Part shown: piece by piece, positions 1 through 6,300 of the stretch
Position numbering within the stretch: position 1 is the first letter of the stretch
Layout of the letters: each line of letters begins with the position of its first letter
NCBI GenBank assembly: GCA_017466965.1
Contig: JAFTTD010000218.1
Coordinates: forward strand, 1-7,003
Direction of reading: 5' to 3'
Length of the DNA: 7,003 nucleotides
DNA from: Bacteroidaceae bacterium
GTDB lineage: Bacteria > Bacteroidota > Bacteroidia > Bacteroidales > Bacteroidaceae
Translations under genes and position numbers: made by a program
Notes under the pieces: model-generated
Databases searched by the model: none
What the model was told of the DNA's origin: nothing
The model's input: the letters and a program-made list of their open reading frames with translations, nothing else

Positions 1-1311
1 ATATATGACTTCAACCGTATGAAGGTGGCTGACATTGTGGGACACTTGAGGAACGTGGCTGACAAGGAAGGTGTAAAGACAGAGGAGGCAGCGCTGAATG
101 TTATTGCTCAAAAAGCTGACGGAGGTATGAGGGATGCCTTGTCCATATTCGACCAAGTGAATGCCTTTTGCGGTGGTAACATCACTTATGACCGTACGAT
201 TGAGAACCTGAATGTGTTGGATTACGACTATTATTTCAGGCTTACAGATTACTTTCTGGGCAAGAAGGTTACTGAATCTATACTGACGTTCGACGAGATT
301 TTGCGCAAGGGCTTTGACGGACAGCATTTTATTGGTGGACTTGCATCGCATCTGCGCAATTTGCTGGTGAGCAAGGATGTTCAGACAGTGGGATTGATAG
401 AGGCGAGCGACGAGGTGAGGAAAAGATATGCGGAGCAGTCGCGCAAGTGCGAGCCGCGCTTCTTGTATGCCGCCATTAAGCTGTGCAACGACTGCGACCT
501 TGCATACAGGCAGAGCCAGAACAAGCGTCTGCTTGTGGAGCTTACTCTGATACAGGTGTGCCAGCTTGAAAGCGGTGACGACCTGCCTTCGTCGGGGCTT
601 TGCCCTACGAAGAAACTGAAACCATTGTTTGCCGGTGCTGCGGGAGCGGTCGCTGGCAAGTCGTCACGTGAGAGCGGTAAGCAGGCATCTGCGCCTGCAC
701 AACCTGTTGTGGCAGCAGATGCAGGCCATTCTTACGGACAGCATATTGCGGATTCGGCAAGACGTGTTCAGAGGCCTTCCGAACCTCCTGCTCAGGCGGG
801 CAAAGTATCTCGCTCAGGCTCTTTCTCTATTCGTGACGAAATGAGGCAGATGGAGACGGGCAAGTCGGCAAGTCCGAATACAGACAAGGGAATACCAGAC
901 TCAAACGGCGGACATGAAAGGAGTGTGGGTGTGCGAAATGAGCAGCCTGTTGACAATATTCAGATACGCACTGCATGGAGGGAGTTTTCGGCATCGTTGC
1001 CTGTGGAGGAAACGGCAATGTCGAACCGATTGAACAATATGGAACCCGAACTGACTGAAGACGGATTCTCTTTCCTTGTGCTGGCTGACAACCCTACTGT
1101 TGAGGAGCAACTTAACAAATATGCGAACAGAATTGAGGAATATATGCACTCAAGGCTGAATAACGACCGCCTGAGAATGCTTGTCAGGCAACGTGAACAG
1201 GGCGAAAGGCCGAGGGCGTACAATAAGCATGAACAATTTGTGCTGATGTGCAGCCTTAATCCAGCTCTTCAGAAACTGAAGGACGAGTTCGGGCTTGAAC
1301 TGGGAGGATGA
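1..1311 (+). CDS. dnaX: DNA polymerase III subunit gamma/tau, 3' part (5' truncated by window edge)
   Basis: This is the clamp-loader ATPase subunit that loads the beta sliding clamp and, as tau, tethers polymerase cores at the replication fork. The reading frame is open from base 1, so the ATG at 19 is internal, not a start; 436 residues are visible. The first residues (IYDFNRM) match the stretch just after the SRC motif of the ATPase domain, so the Walker motifs lie to the left. Next come the lid domain with sensor-2 GGMRDAL (visible residues 41-47) and DQVNAF, then the helical collar domain (about 60-185). A low-complexity Ala/Ser/Pro/Gln/Gly linker (about 195-318) leads to a tau-type C-terminal domain (about 320-436) ending LNPALQKLKDEFGLEL. 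The stop overlaps the next start (ATGA). No slippery site for a gamma/tau frameshift is evident in the linker. Identity is very likely; the fine function of the C-terminal domain is inferred. Confidence 0.95.
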   Translation: MYDFNRMKVADIVGHLRNVADKEGVKTEEAALNVIAQKADGGMRDALSIFDQVNAFCGGNITYDRTIENLNVLDYDYYFRLTDYFLGKKVTESILTFDEILRKGFDGQHFIGGLASHLRNLLVSKDVQTVGLIEASDEVRKRYAEQSRKCEPRFLYAAIKLCNDCDLAYRQSQNKRLLVELTLIQVCQLESGDDLPSSGLCPTKKLKPLFAGAAGAVAGKSSRESGKQASAPAQPVVAADAGHSYGQHIADSARRVQRPSEPPAQAGKVSRSGSFSIRDEMRQMETGKSASPNTDKGIPDSNGGHERSVGVRNEQPVDNIQIRTAWREFSASLPVEETAMSNRLNNMEPELTEDGFSFLVLADNPTVEEQLNKYANRIEEYMHSRLNNDRLRMLVRQREQGERPRAYNKHEQFVLMCSLNPALQKLKDEFGLELGG

Positions 1312-3209
1312 AACTCCCTCAAATTAAATTAACGATGAATAAAATTTCAATAATATTTGTTTCTGAATCATCATATAATCTTGCTTCTGATATAAGCAGG
1401 GAACTGAAAGAACAATATGGCGATGTCGGCGTTTACTGCAAGGGGCATATAAACGGATGTGTCCAGATAGCGTCGGTGGCTGACGGAATGAAAGACTTGT
1501 TCCACAAGTCGGACGCTATTGTGTTCATAGGCGCCATGGGCATCTGTGTAAGGAGCATTGCTCCCCACGTGAGAGACAAGCATACGGATCCGGCAGTGGT
1601 GTGTGTTGACAGCACTGGCAGATATGTCATTCCTGTGTTGTCGGGGCATATAGGCGGGGCTAACGATCTGGCGCGTCTGGTTGCAACCATCATCGGAGGT
1701 GAAGCTGTTGTCACTACTCAGAGCGACAACGAAGGGCTGTGGGCTCTTGACACTCTTGCCGACGCTTATGGCTGGAGGCATAATGCGGAACCGGCAGAGA
1801 TGAATCGTGCCATAAGCAAGTTTGTTGCAAAACGCTCAACTGCATTAATATTGGAAACAGACGACAGAGGCTCGCGCGAACTGATGAGCACTGTTCCTGA
1901 GCACGTTCATTTGTATCGCTCTGTTGAGGAATACATGTCTGACTCTAAAGCAAAATATGATTTGCTTATAGTTGTATCGCCAAGAATAATTGGTGCGGCA
2001 GATGTTCCCCATGTTCAGTATTTCCCTCCAGTGCTGCATGTTGGTGTGGGATGTCAGAAGGCGACTCCTGCGGAAGCTGCAGCGCAAATAGTATCTGAAC
2101 TAAAACAGTTTGGTTGGGCTCCGCAGTCGGTAGCGACAGTTGGAACTATTGAACAGAAGAAGGATGAGCCTCTTGTTGAAGAGGTTGCCAAACTCTGTTG
2201 TAATGCCGACGTAAGGATATATAGTGCTGACGAACTTAATGAAATGGACGTTCCGAACCCTTCGGACAGGGTGTTTGATACAGTTGGGGCATACGGAGTG
2301 GCTGAAGCTGCAGCCTTAAAGGGAGCAGAGAATGCTTTTCTTGTCAGAGAAAAGCATAAAGGAGAGTACGTTTGTTCAGACGATTGCGCTCATGAATCAA
2401 AATCAGTATGGCATTACACCTTCGCTGTTGCAATGGAAGGCTGTAATCAGCATGCAGGACATATAGAAATAGTAGGTGCCGGTCCGGGAGACCCTGAGCT
2501 CATAAGCATCAGGGGAAAACGCTTCCTTGAAAATGCAGACCTTATACTTTATGCAGGTAGTCTTGTGCCAAGAGAACTGACACACTGTGCCAAGCAGGGT
2601 GCAGTGGTGCGTTCTTCTGCATCAATGACACTGGAAGAGCAGTTTGAACTCATGAAGGAGTTCTATGACAGAGGCCAGCTCGTTGTGCGTCTTCACACGG
2701 GCGACCCGTGTATCTATGGTGCCATACAGGAACAGATGAACTTCTTTGACAAGTATGGCATGAACTATCATATCACTCCTGGAATATCATCGTTTCTTGC
2801 TGCTGCGGCAGAATTGCGTTCTCAATTTACGATACCGGAAAAAGTTCAGACAATTATCCTGACAAGAGGAGAGGGGATAACTCCTATGCCTGAACGTGAA
2901 AAACTTCATTTGCTGGCTCGCTCCCAGTCAACAATGTGCATATTCCTCAGTGCAAGCATTGCAAGACAGGTTCAGGACGAATTGCTGTCGTGCTATCCGC
3001 CTGAAACTCCTGTGGCGGCTTGCTATCGATTAACATGGAAGGACCAGAGAATTTTCAGAGGTGAACTTCGTAATCTTGCAAAGATGATAGAAGAAAACAA
3101 GTTGACTTTGACAACAATGATAGTTGTGGGTGACGCTATAGGCAATCGTGAAGGGCTTAGCAGATTGTATGACAGAAGTTTCACTCATCTTTGGAGGAAG
3201 GGCAAATGA
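1308..3209 (+). CDS. cbiG-cbiF: Fused cobalt-precorrin-5A hydrolase (CbiG) / cobalt-precorrin-4 C11-methyltransferase (CbiF)
   Basis: This bifunctional cytosolic enzyme of anaerobic cobalamin synthesis has 633 residues. The N-terminal half is CbiG, which opens the ring-A delta-lactone of cobalt-precorrin-5A and releases acetaldehyde. The visible marks are GAMGICVR (75-82), DPAVVCVD, LSGHIGGAN (111-119) and a CbiG C-terminal domain starting VLHVGVGC (242-249). A Cys/His-rich junction (about 354-385) leads to CbiF, the SAM-dependent methyltransferase acting on C11 of cobalt-precorrin-4. Its marks are the SAM-binding loop GAGPGDPEL (390-398), LHTGDPCIYG (462-471) and TPGISSF. Both domains appear full length and without frame damage. 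The start is uncertain: ATG at 1308 gives an ATGA overlap with dnaX but has GGGAGG directly against it. The ATG at 1335 (MNKISIIFVSES) gives a more typical CbiG N-terminus. The next gene also overlaps by ATGA, so translation is probably coupled. Confidence 0.93.
   Translation: MKLPQIKLTMNKISIIFVSESSYNLASDISRELKEQYGDVGVYCKGHINGCVQIASVADGMKDLFHKSDAIVFIGAMGICVRSIAPHVRDKHTDPAVVCVDSTGRYVIPVLSGHIGGANDLARLVATIIGGEAVVTTQSDNEGLWALDTLADAYGWRHNAEPAEMNRAISKFVAKRSTALILETDDRGSRELMSTVPEHVHLYRSVEEYMSDSKAKYDLLIVVSPRIIGAADVPHVQYFPPVLHVGVGCQKATPAEAAAQIVSELKQFGWAPQSVATVGTIEQKKDEPLVEEVAKLCCNADVRIYSADELNEMDVPNPSDRVFDTVGAYGVAEAAALKGAENAFLVREKHKGEYVCSDDCAHESKSVWHYTFAVAMEGCNQHAGHIEIVGAGPGDPELISIRGKRFLENADLILYAGSLVPRELTHCAKQGAVVRSSASMTLEEQFELMKEFYDRGQLVVRLHTGDPCIYGAIQEQMNFFDKYGMNYHITPGISSFLAAAAELRSQFTIPEKVQTIILTRGEGITPMPEREKLHLLARSQSTMCIFLSASIARQVQDELLSCYPPETPVAACYRLTWKDQRIFRGELRNLAKMIEENKLTLTTMIVVGDAIGNREGLSRLYDRSFTHLWRKGK
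3193..3202 (+). promoter_or_regulatory. Shine-Dalgarno site for cbiJ-cbiD
   Basis: The purine run GGAGGAAGGG lies within the last codons of the CbiG-CbiF gene. Its GGAGG ends 8 bases before ATG 3206. It decides the start of cbiJ-cbiD and rules against the TTG at 3191. Strong SD sites are uncommon in Bacteroidota, so it may help re-initiation at the ATGA overlap (inference). Confidence 0.6.
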
Positions 3210-5104
3210 TTCTTGTGTTCGGCGGCACGACAGAAGGCAGACTTGCTGTGGAGGTTCTTGATGAAGCGGGAAAGGAGTTCTACTATTCAACTAAAGGAGC
3301 TCTGCAAGAGATAGCCATGAAGAACGGCATACGTCTTAATGGCGCCATGACGTCAGAGGATATAGCCGAATTTTGCGAAACGAAGAAAATAACTTGCATC
3401 ATAGATGCTGCACATCCGTTTGCAAAAGGTATTCATCACGCCATATCAGAGGCTGCAATAAAAAGGAACATTCACGTTATTCGTCTTCAAAGGGTATTTG
3501 CTGAATTGCCGTCTGACATTGAAAAATGCGTAAGTTATGAAGAGGCTATTGAAAAGATGGAAAGGGACGGAGTAGAACGTTTGCTTGCCTTAAGTGGCGC
3601 AAACACAATGAAGCCCCTTAAGCCCTTTTGGACTAAACATACAGCATGGTTCAGAATTCTGCCTCGCAAGGAAAGCACAGATATAGCCAAGTCATTAGGA
3701 TTTCCCGAATCGAATCTGTTATATTATAAATATGAAGATGAATCCTGCTCAGAAGTAAAACCTTCTGCAATGGGATGCCGAATTCCTACGCTTTCAGACG
3801 AAATTGCATTGATGAAATTAATAAGCCCTGATGCTGTTATTACTAAGGAAAGTGGCAACAATGGAGGCTTTTCCGTGAAGATAGAAGCTGCACAAAGATT
3901 AGGGATAAAAGTATATGTCCTGACAAGGCCACAAACATATACTGTTGCAGACAATGCGGATTTCAGATATAGCATAGTGACTGGCCAACACGGGCTAAGG
4001 CGTGAAGTAGAGCGATTTGTACCAGGCTTCTTCCCTTTGCGTACAGGGTTTACAACAGGCTCATGTGCGGTGGCAGCAGCCAAGGCTGCATTGAATGCTT
4101 TAGCTTACGGCGACATCCTTGAGCAAGTTGATTTTGCATTGCCTGACGGTGAGGTATTGTCAATGGAAGTAAACAGTACGGTGCTGACGGAAAAATATGC
4201 AGAAGCAGAAGTTATCAAAGATGCAGGTGATGATCCAGATGTAACAAACGGATGCCATGTTCGTGTCAAAGTAGAATATGTTGAAACGGATGAGATAACT
4301 GATGGCGTTGGCAAACGTATTCAGTTTGTTGGCGGTGAAGGAATTGGCACAGTAACTTTGCCAGGGCTTGGACTTGACGTTGGAGAACCTGCCATAAACA
4401 TCACTCCACGCAGAATGATTGAGTTGGAACTGCTTCGTATTACTCATAGACCTTTGAAAGTTACAATTTCTGTGCCTGAAGGTCGTGGGTTGGCATTAAA
4501 AACATTCAATCATAAAGTAGGCGTAGTTGGAGGAATCTCTATTATCGGAACATCAGGGATAGTACGTCCGTTGTCAAACGAGGCGTTTGTAGAGAGCATT
4601 AAGAAACAAATAGAAGTTGCATACGCTTTGGGGTGCCGGCATTTAGTGATAAATTCAGGCGCTAAGAGTGAGAGGATTATCAAGAGTTGCACTTCAGAAC
4701 TCTTATCGCAATCATATATACATTATGGCAATTTTATAGGCCAAACATTAAATGCAATAAAAGAAGTATATGGCGATGCCAATCTTCCTAATGTTACTCT
4801 TGGAGTAATGATAGGGAAGGCCGTAAAGCTTGCAGAAGGAAATCTTGACACTCATAGTCACAAGGTTGCAATGAACAAGGACTTTCTCATTGAAGTAGCC
4901 AAAGAAGCAGGATGCTCTAAGCATGCTATTGATTCAATTGCGTGTATTTCAATGGCTCGTGAATTATGGGATGTGCTTTCCTGTACTGACAGCACATTGT
5001 TTTTTAGCTTGTTGAAATTAAAATGTTTGGAAGTCTGTGCTCAAATATATCCTTATGAACAATTGCAATTATTATTAATAAGTGAGGACGGTAAGATTGT
5101 CTGA
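3206..5104 (+). CDS. cbiJ-cbiD: Fused cobalt-precorrin-6A reductase (CbiJ/CobK) / cobalt-precorrin-5B C1-methyltransferase (CbiD)
   Basis: This bifunctional cobalamin-ring enzyme has 632 residues. The N-terminal part (about 1-265) is the NAD(P)H-dependent precorrin-6A reductase family. It shows the dinucleotide-binding start MILVFGGTTEGR (1-12), DAAHPFA (67-73), LSGANTMKPL (from 130) and TKESGNNGG (213-221). The C-terminal part (about 275-632) is CbiD, the SAM-dependent methyltransferase acting at C1 of cobalt-precorrin-5B. It shows RTGFTTGSC (279-287), DAGDDPDVT (339-347), GGEGIGTVT (376-384), GEPAIN and SGIVRPLS, and is of normal CbiD length. I chose ATG 3206 over the upstream in-frame TTG at 3191 for two reasons: GGAGG lies 8 bases before it, and MILVFGG is the expected N-terminus. 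The start overlaps the CbiG-CbiF stop (ATGA). CbiD marks the anaerobic route, so CbiJ is the better name for the reductase half. Third codon positions become more A/T-rich toward the 3' end. Confidence 0.93.
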   Translation: MILVFGGTTEGRLAVEVLDEAGKEFYYSTKGALQEIAMKNGIRLNGAMTSEDIAEFCETKKITCIIDAAHPFAKGIHHAISEAAIKRNIHVIRLQRVFAELPSDIEKCVSYEEAIEKMERDGVERLLALSGANTMKPLKPFWTKHTAWFRILPRKESTDIAKSLGFPESNLLYYKYEDESCSEVKPSAMGCRIPTLSDEIALMKLISPDAVITKESGNNGGFSVKIEAAQRLGIKVYVLTRPQTYTVADNADFRYSIVTGQHGLRREVERFVPGFFPLRTGFTTGSCAVAAAKAALNALAYGDILEQVDFALPDGEVLSMEVNSTVLTEKYAEAEVIKDAGDDPDVTNGCHVRVKVEYVETDEITDGVGKRIQFVGGEGIGTVTLPGLGLDVGEPAINITPRRMIELELLRITHRPLKVTISVPEGRGLALKTFNHKVGVVGGISIIGTSGIVRPLSNEAFVESIKKQIEVAYALGCRHLVINSGAKSERIIKSCTSELLSQSYIHYGNFIGQTLNAIKEVYGDANLPNVTLGVMIGKAVKLAEGNLDTHSHKVAMNKDFLIEVAKEAGCSKHAIDSIACISMARELWDVLSCTDSTLFFSLLKLKCLEVCAQIYPYEQLQLLLISEDGKIV

Positions 5105-5169
5105 AATATAGCTTTTTTATTTTGTGTGAGCTTTTGGAATGAAATTGTATATAATTCTCGTTGAAAAAC

Positions 5170-5200
5170 TTGTAGGAAACAAAAAAAGAAATTAACTTTG
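5170..5200 (+). promoter_or_regulatory. Bacteroidota-type promoter for tRNA-Val
   Basis: TTG at 5170-5172 is followed by a 20-base spacer and TAACTTTG at 5193-5200. This matches the Bacteroidota sigma-ABfr pattern TTG-N19-20-TAnnTTTG. Transcription would begin a few bases after 5200, leaving a leader of about 20 bases before the tRNA at 5227. The tRNA can therefore be expressed independently of the cobalamin genes. Confidence 0.7.
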
Positions 5201-5226
5201 CAGTCGCATTAAGACAAATAATAATA

Positions 5227-5301
5227 GGGCGTTTAGCTCAGCTGGTTCAGAGCATCTGCCTTACAAGCAGAGGGTCGGCGGTTCGAATCCGTCAACGCCC
5301 A
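5227..5301 (+). tRNA. tRNA-Val (anticodon UAC)
   Basis: A complete 75-base cloverleaf can be folded by hand. The acceptor stem is GGGCGTT/AACGCCC, the D stem GCTC/GAGC with loop AGCTGGTTCA, and the anticodon stem TCTGC/GCAGA. The anticodon loop CTTACAA contains anticodon TAC, which reads GUA and probably other Val codons. The T stem is GGCGG/CCGTC with loop TTCGAAT, and the discriminator base is A. The 3' CCA is not encoded (ACATC follows), so it must be added by tRNA nucleotidyltransferase. The gene stands alone between its own promoter and terminator. Confidence 0.97.
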
Positions 5302-5302
5302 C

Positions 5303-5343
5303 ATCAAAAGAGGATGTATCAATACGATACATCCTCTTTTGAT
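5303..5343 (+). terminator. Intrinsic terminator after tRNA-Val
   Basis: The inverted repeat ATCAAAAGAGGATGTATC (5303-5320), loop AATAC (5321-5325) and GATACATCCTCTTTTGAT (5326-5343) forms a perfect 18-bp stem. The A-tract of the left arm and T-tract of the right arm make a U-run in either direction, so it could terminate on both strands. It begins one base after the tRNA and would also stop readthrough from the cobalamin genes, which have no clear terminator of their own. Confidence 0.88.
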
Positions 5344-5482
5344 TATTTATGATAATATATCTAAACATGTGTGTGACCGTAGATTTTTATGTTTTTGCAT
5401 TTCGTCATACTTATCATATTAATCATGATATGTAAAGTCTTGTGCCATAATTATGTAAATGATAATATTTGTATCTTTTTTC

Positions 5483-5513
5483 TTTGTGCTTAATTTGTAA
5501 GTTCGTATATTTG
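5483..5513 (+). promoter_or_regulatory. Promoter of the Nudix regulator / xylulokinase operon
   Basis: TTTG at 5483-5486, a 19-base spacer and TATATTTG at 5506-5513 match the Bacteroidota promoter pattern TTTG-N19-TAnnTTTG. The start point would fall near 5520, giving a leader of about 25-30 bases before ATG 5548. A weak SD-like AGAGG at 5533-5537 precedes that ATG by 10 bases. TTTGTG and CTTAAT each occur twice around this promoter and may belong to an operator. Confidence 0.72.
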
Positions 5514-5547
5514 TGAGCCGCTTAATAAAAATAGAGGCTTGTTCGCG

Positions 5548-6261
5548 ATGGGAAAAAATAATGTGGGCGTTAATCCTTATGTGTCCGTAGATTGCGTTTT
5601 GCTTGGATTTGACGGCAAGCAATTGAATGTCTTATTGGTGAAACAATGCAAGTGTGGTGGACTTGAGAGCACAGACCTTTACAAGTTGCCTGGCAGTTTA
5701 ATTGGGATAGATGAAGAATTAGACGATGCGGCATATAGAGTGCTAAAGCAATTGACTGGACTTGTGAAAGTTGATATGATGCAGTTCCGAACATTTGGAA
5801 GTGTTGATAGATTGTCTAATTCATCAGATAAAATTTGGTTGACTCGGTTTTATAATCTTGACAATGATTTTGAGCGTATAATTACAATTGGATATCTTTC
5901 TTTGATAAGAATAGATAGACAATTTGAAAAATTAAATAGTGATTATTTGGCATGCTGGATGCCATTGTCTGTTTTGCCGAAATTAGCTTTTGATCACAAT
6001 GAAATAGTTTCTGAAGCATTGGAATTTGTAAGAAAACTTGTTTTGGTGAATCCTGTCAAGTACTTCGAATTATTGCCGAGGAAATTTACGATAGCACAAT
6101 TTCATTCTGTATATATGGCGTTGTCAGGAAAGGATGTTGATATACGTAATTTTCATAAGAAAATTCAAATGTTGAAATATGTTGTCCCCTTGGATCAGAA
6201 AGAAGTTGGTGTTTCGCATCGTGCGGCAAGGTATTATAAATTCGATAGAAAAAGAGTGTGA
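5548..6261 (+). CDS. NrtR-family (Nudix-related) transcriptional regulator of pentose use
   Basis: This 237-residue protein has a Nudix fold followed by a winged helix, the layout of NrtR-type regulators such as Bacteroides AraR. The N-terminal part (about 5-150) begins NPYVSVDCVLLGFDGKQLNVLLV, shortened here to its family-typical core VSVDCVLLGF. The Nudix box at 48-72 is degenerate: the second Gly is Ser50, the RE pair is R64-V65, and the paired metal-binding Glu residues are Q68-L69. Hydrolysis is therefore unlikely, and the domain probably binds a sugar ligand (inference). The winged helix (about 165-237) has LLPRKFT (175-181) and RNFHKK (200-205). ATG 5548 is preferred over TTG 5539, since it has AGAGG 10 bases upstream. 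The gene is 39 bases before xylB with no terminator between, so they are probably cotranscribed. A xylose or xylulose response is inferred from that neighbour; an arabinose role is possible. Confidence 0.88.
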   Translation: MGKNNVGVNPYVSVDCVLLGFDGKQLNVLLVKQCKCGGLESTDLYKLPGSLIGIDEELDDAAYRVLKQLTGLVKVDMMQFRTFGSVDRLSNSSDKIWLTRFYNLDNDFERIITIGYLSLIRIDRQFEKLNSDYLACWMPLSVLPKLAFDHNEIVSEALEFVRKLVLVNPVKYFELLPRKFTIAQFHSVYMALSGKDVDIRNFHKKIQMLKYVVPLDQKEVGVSHRAARYYKFDRKRV

Positions 6262-6300
6262 ATCATAAATCAAAGTTTTTAAATTATAAATATACAAAAT

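Noticed and set aside
580..960. Programmed frameshift site for a gamma form in the dnaX linker
   Set aside because: No AAAAAAG-type slippery heptamer or following hairpin was seen. The longest A-run nearby is short, and CAAAAAG at about 109-115 lies in the conserved lid domain.
1250..1340. Cobalamin riboswitch upstream of the cbi genes
   Set aside because: There is no intergenic space and no B12-box-like GCCACTG sequence in the region.
1371..1781. Minus-strand open frame of 136 codons inside CbiG
   Set aside because: It lies fully within well-conserved CbiG coding sequence on the other strand and has no recognisable domain.
5105..5160. Terminator directly after cbiJ-cbiD
   Set aside because: T-runs and the direct repeat AGCTTTT are present, but only weak AATT-type pairing; no stable GC-containing hairpin precedes a T-run.
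5227..5301. tRNA-Val as an integration site for a mobile element
   Set aside because: No repeat of the tRNA 3' end, integrase or other mobile gene was found in the window.
5419..5622. Minus-strand open frame of 67 codons across the regulator promoter
   Set aside because: It covers a promoter and the regulator's N-terminus, is of AT-rich composition with runs of Lys/Ile, and resembles no family I know.
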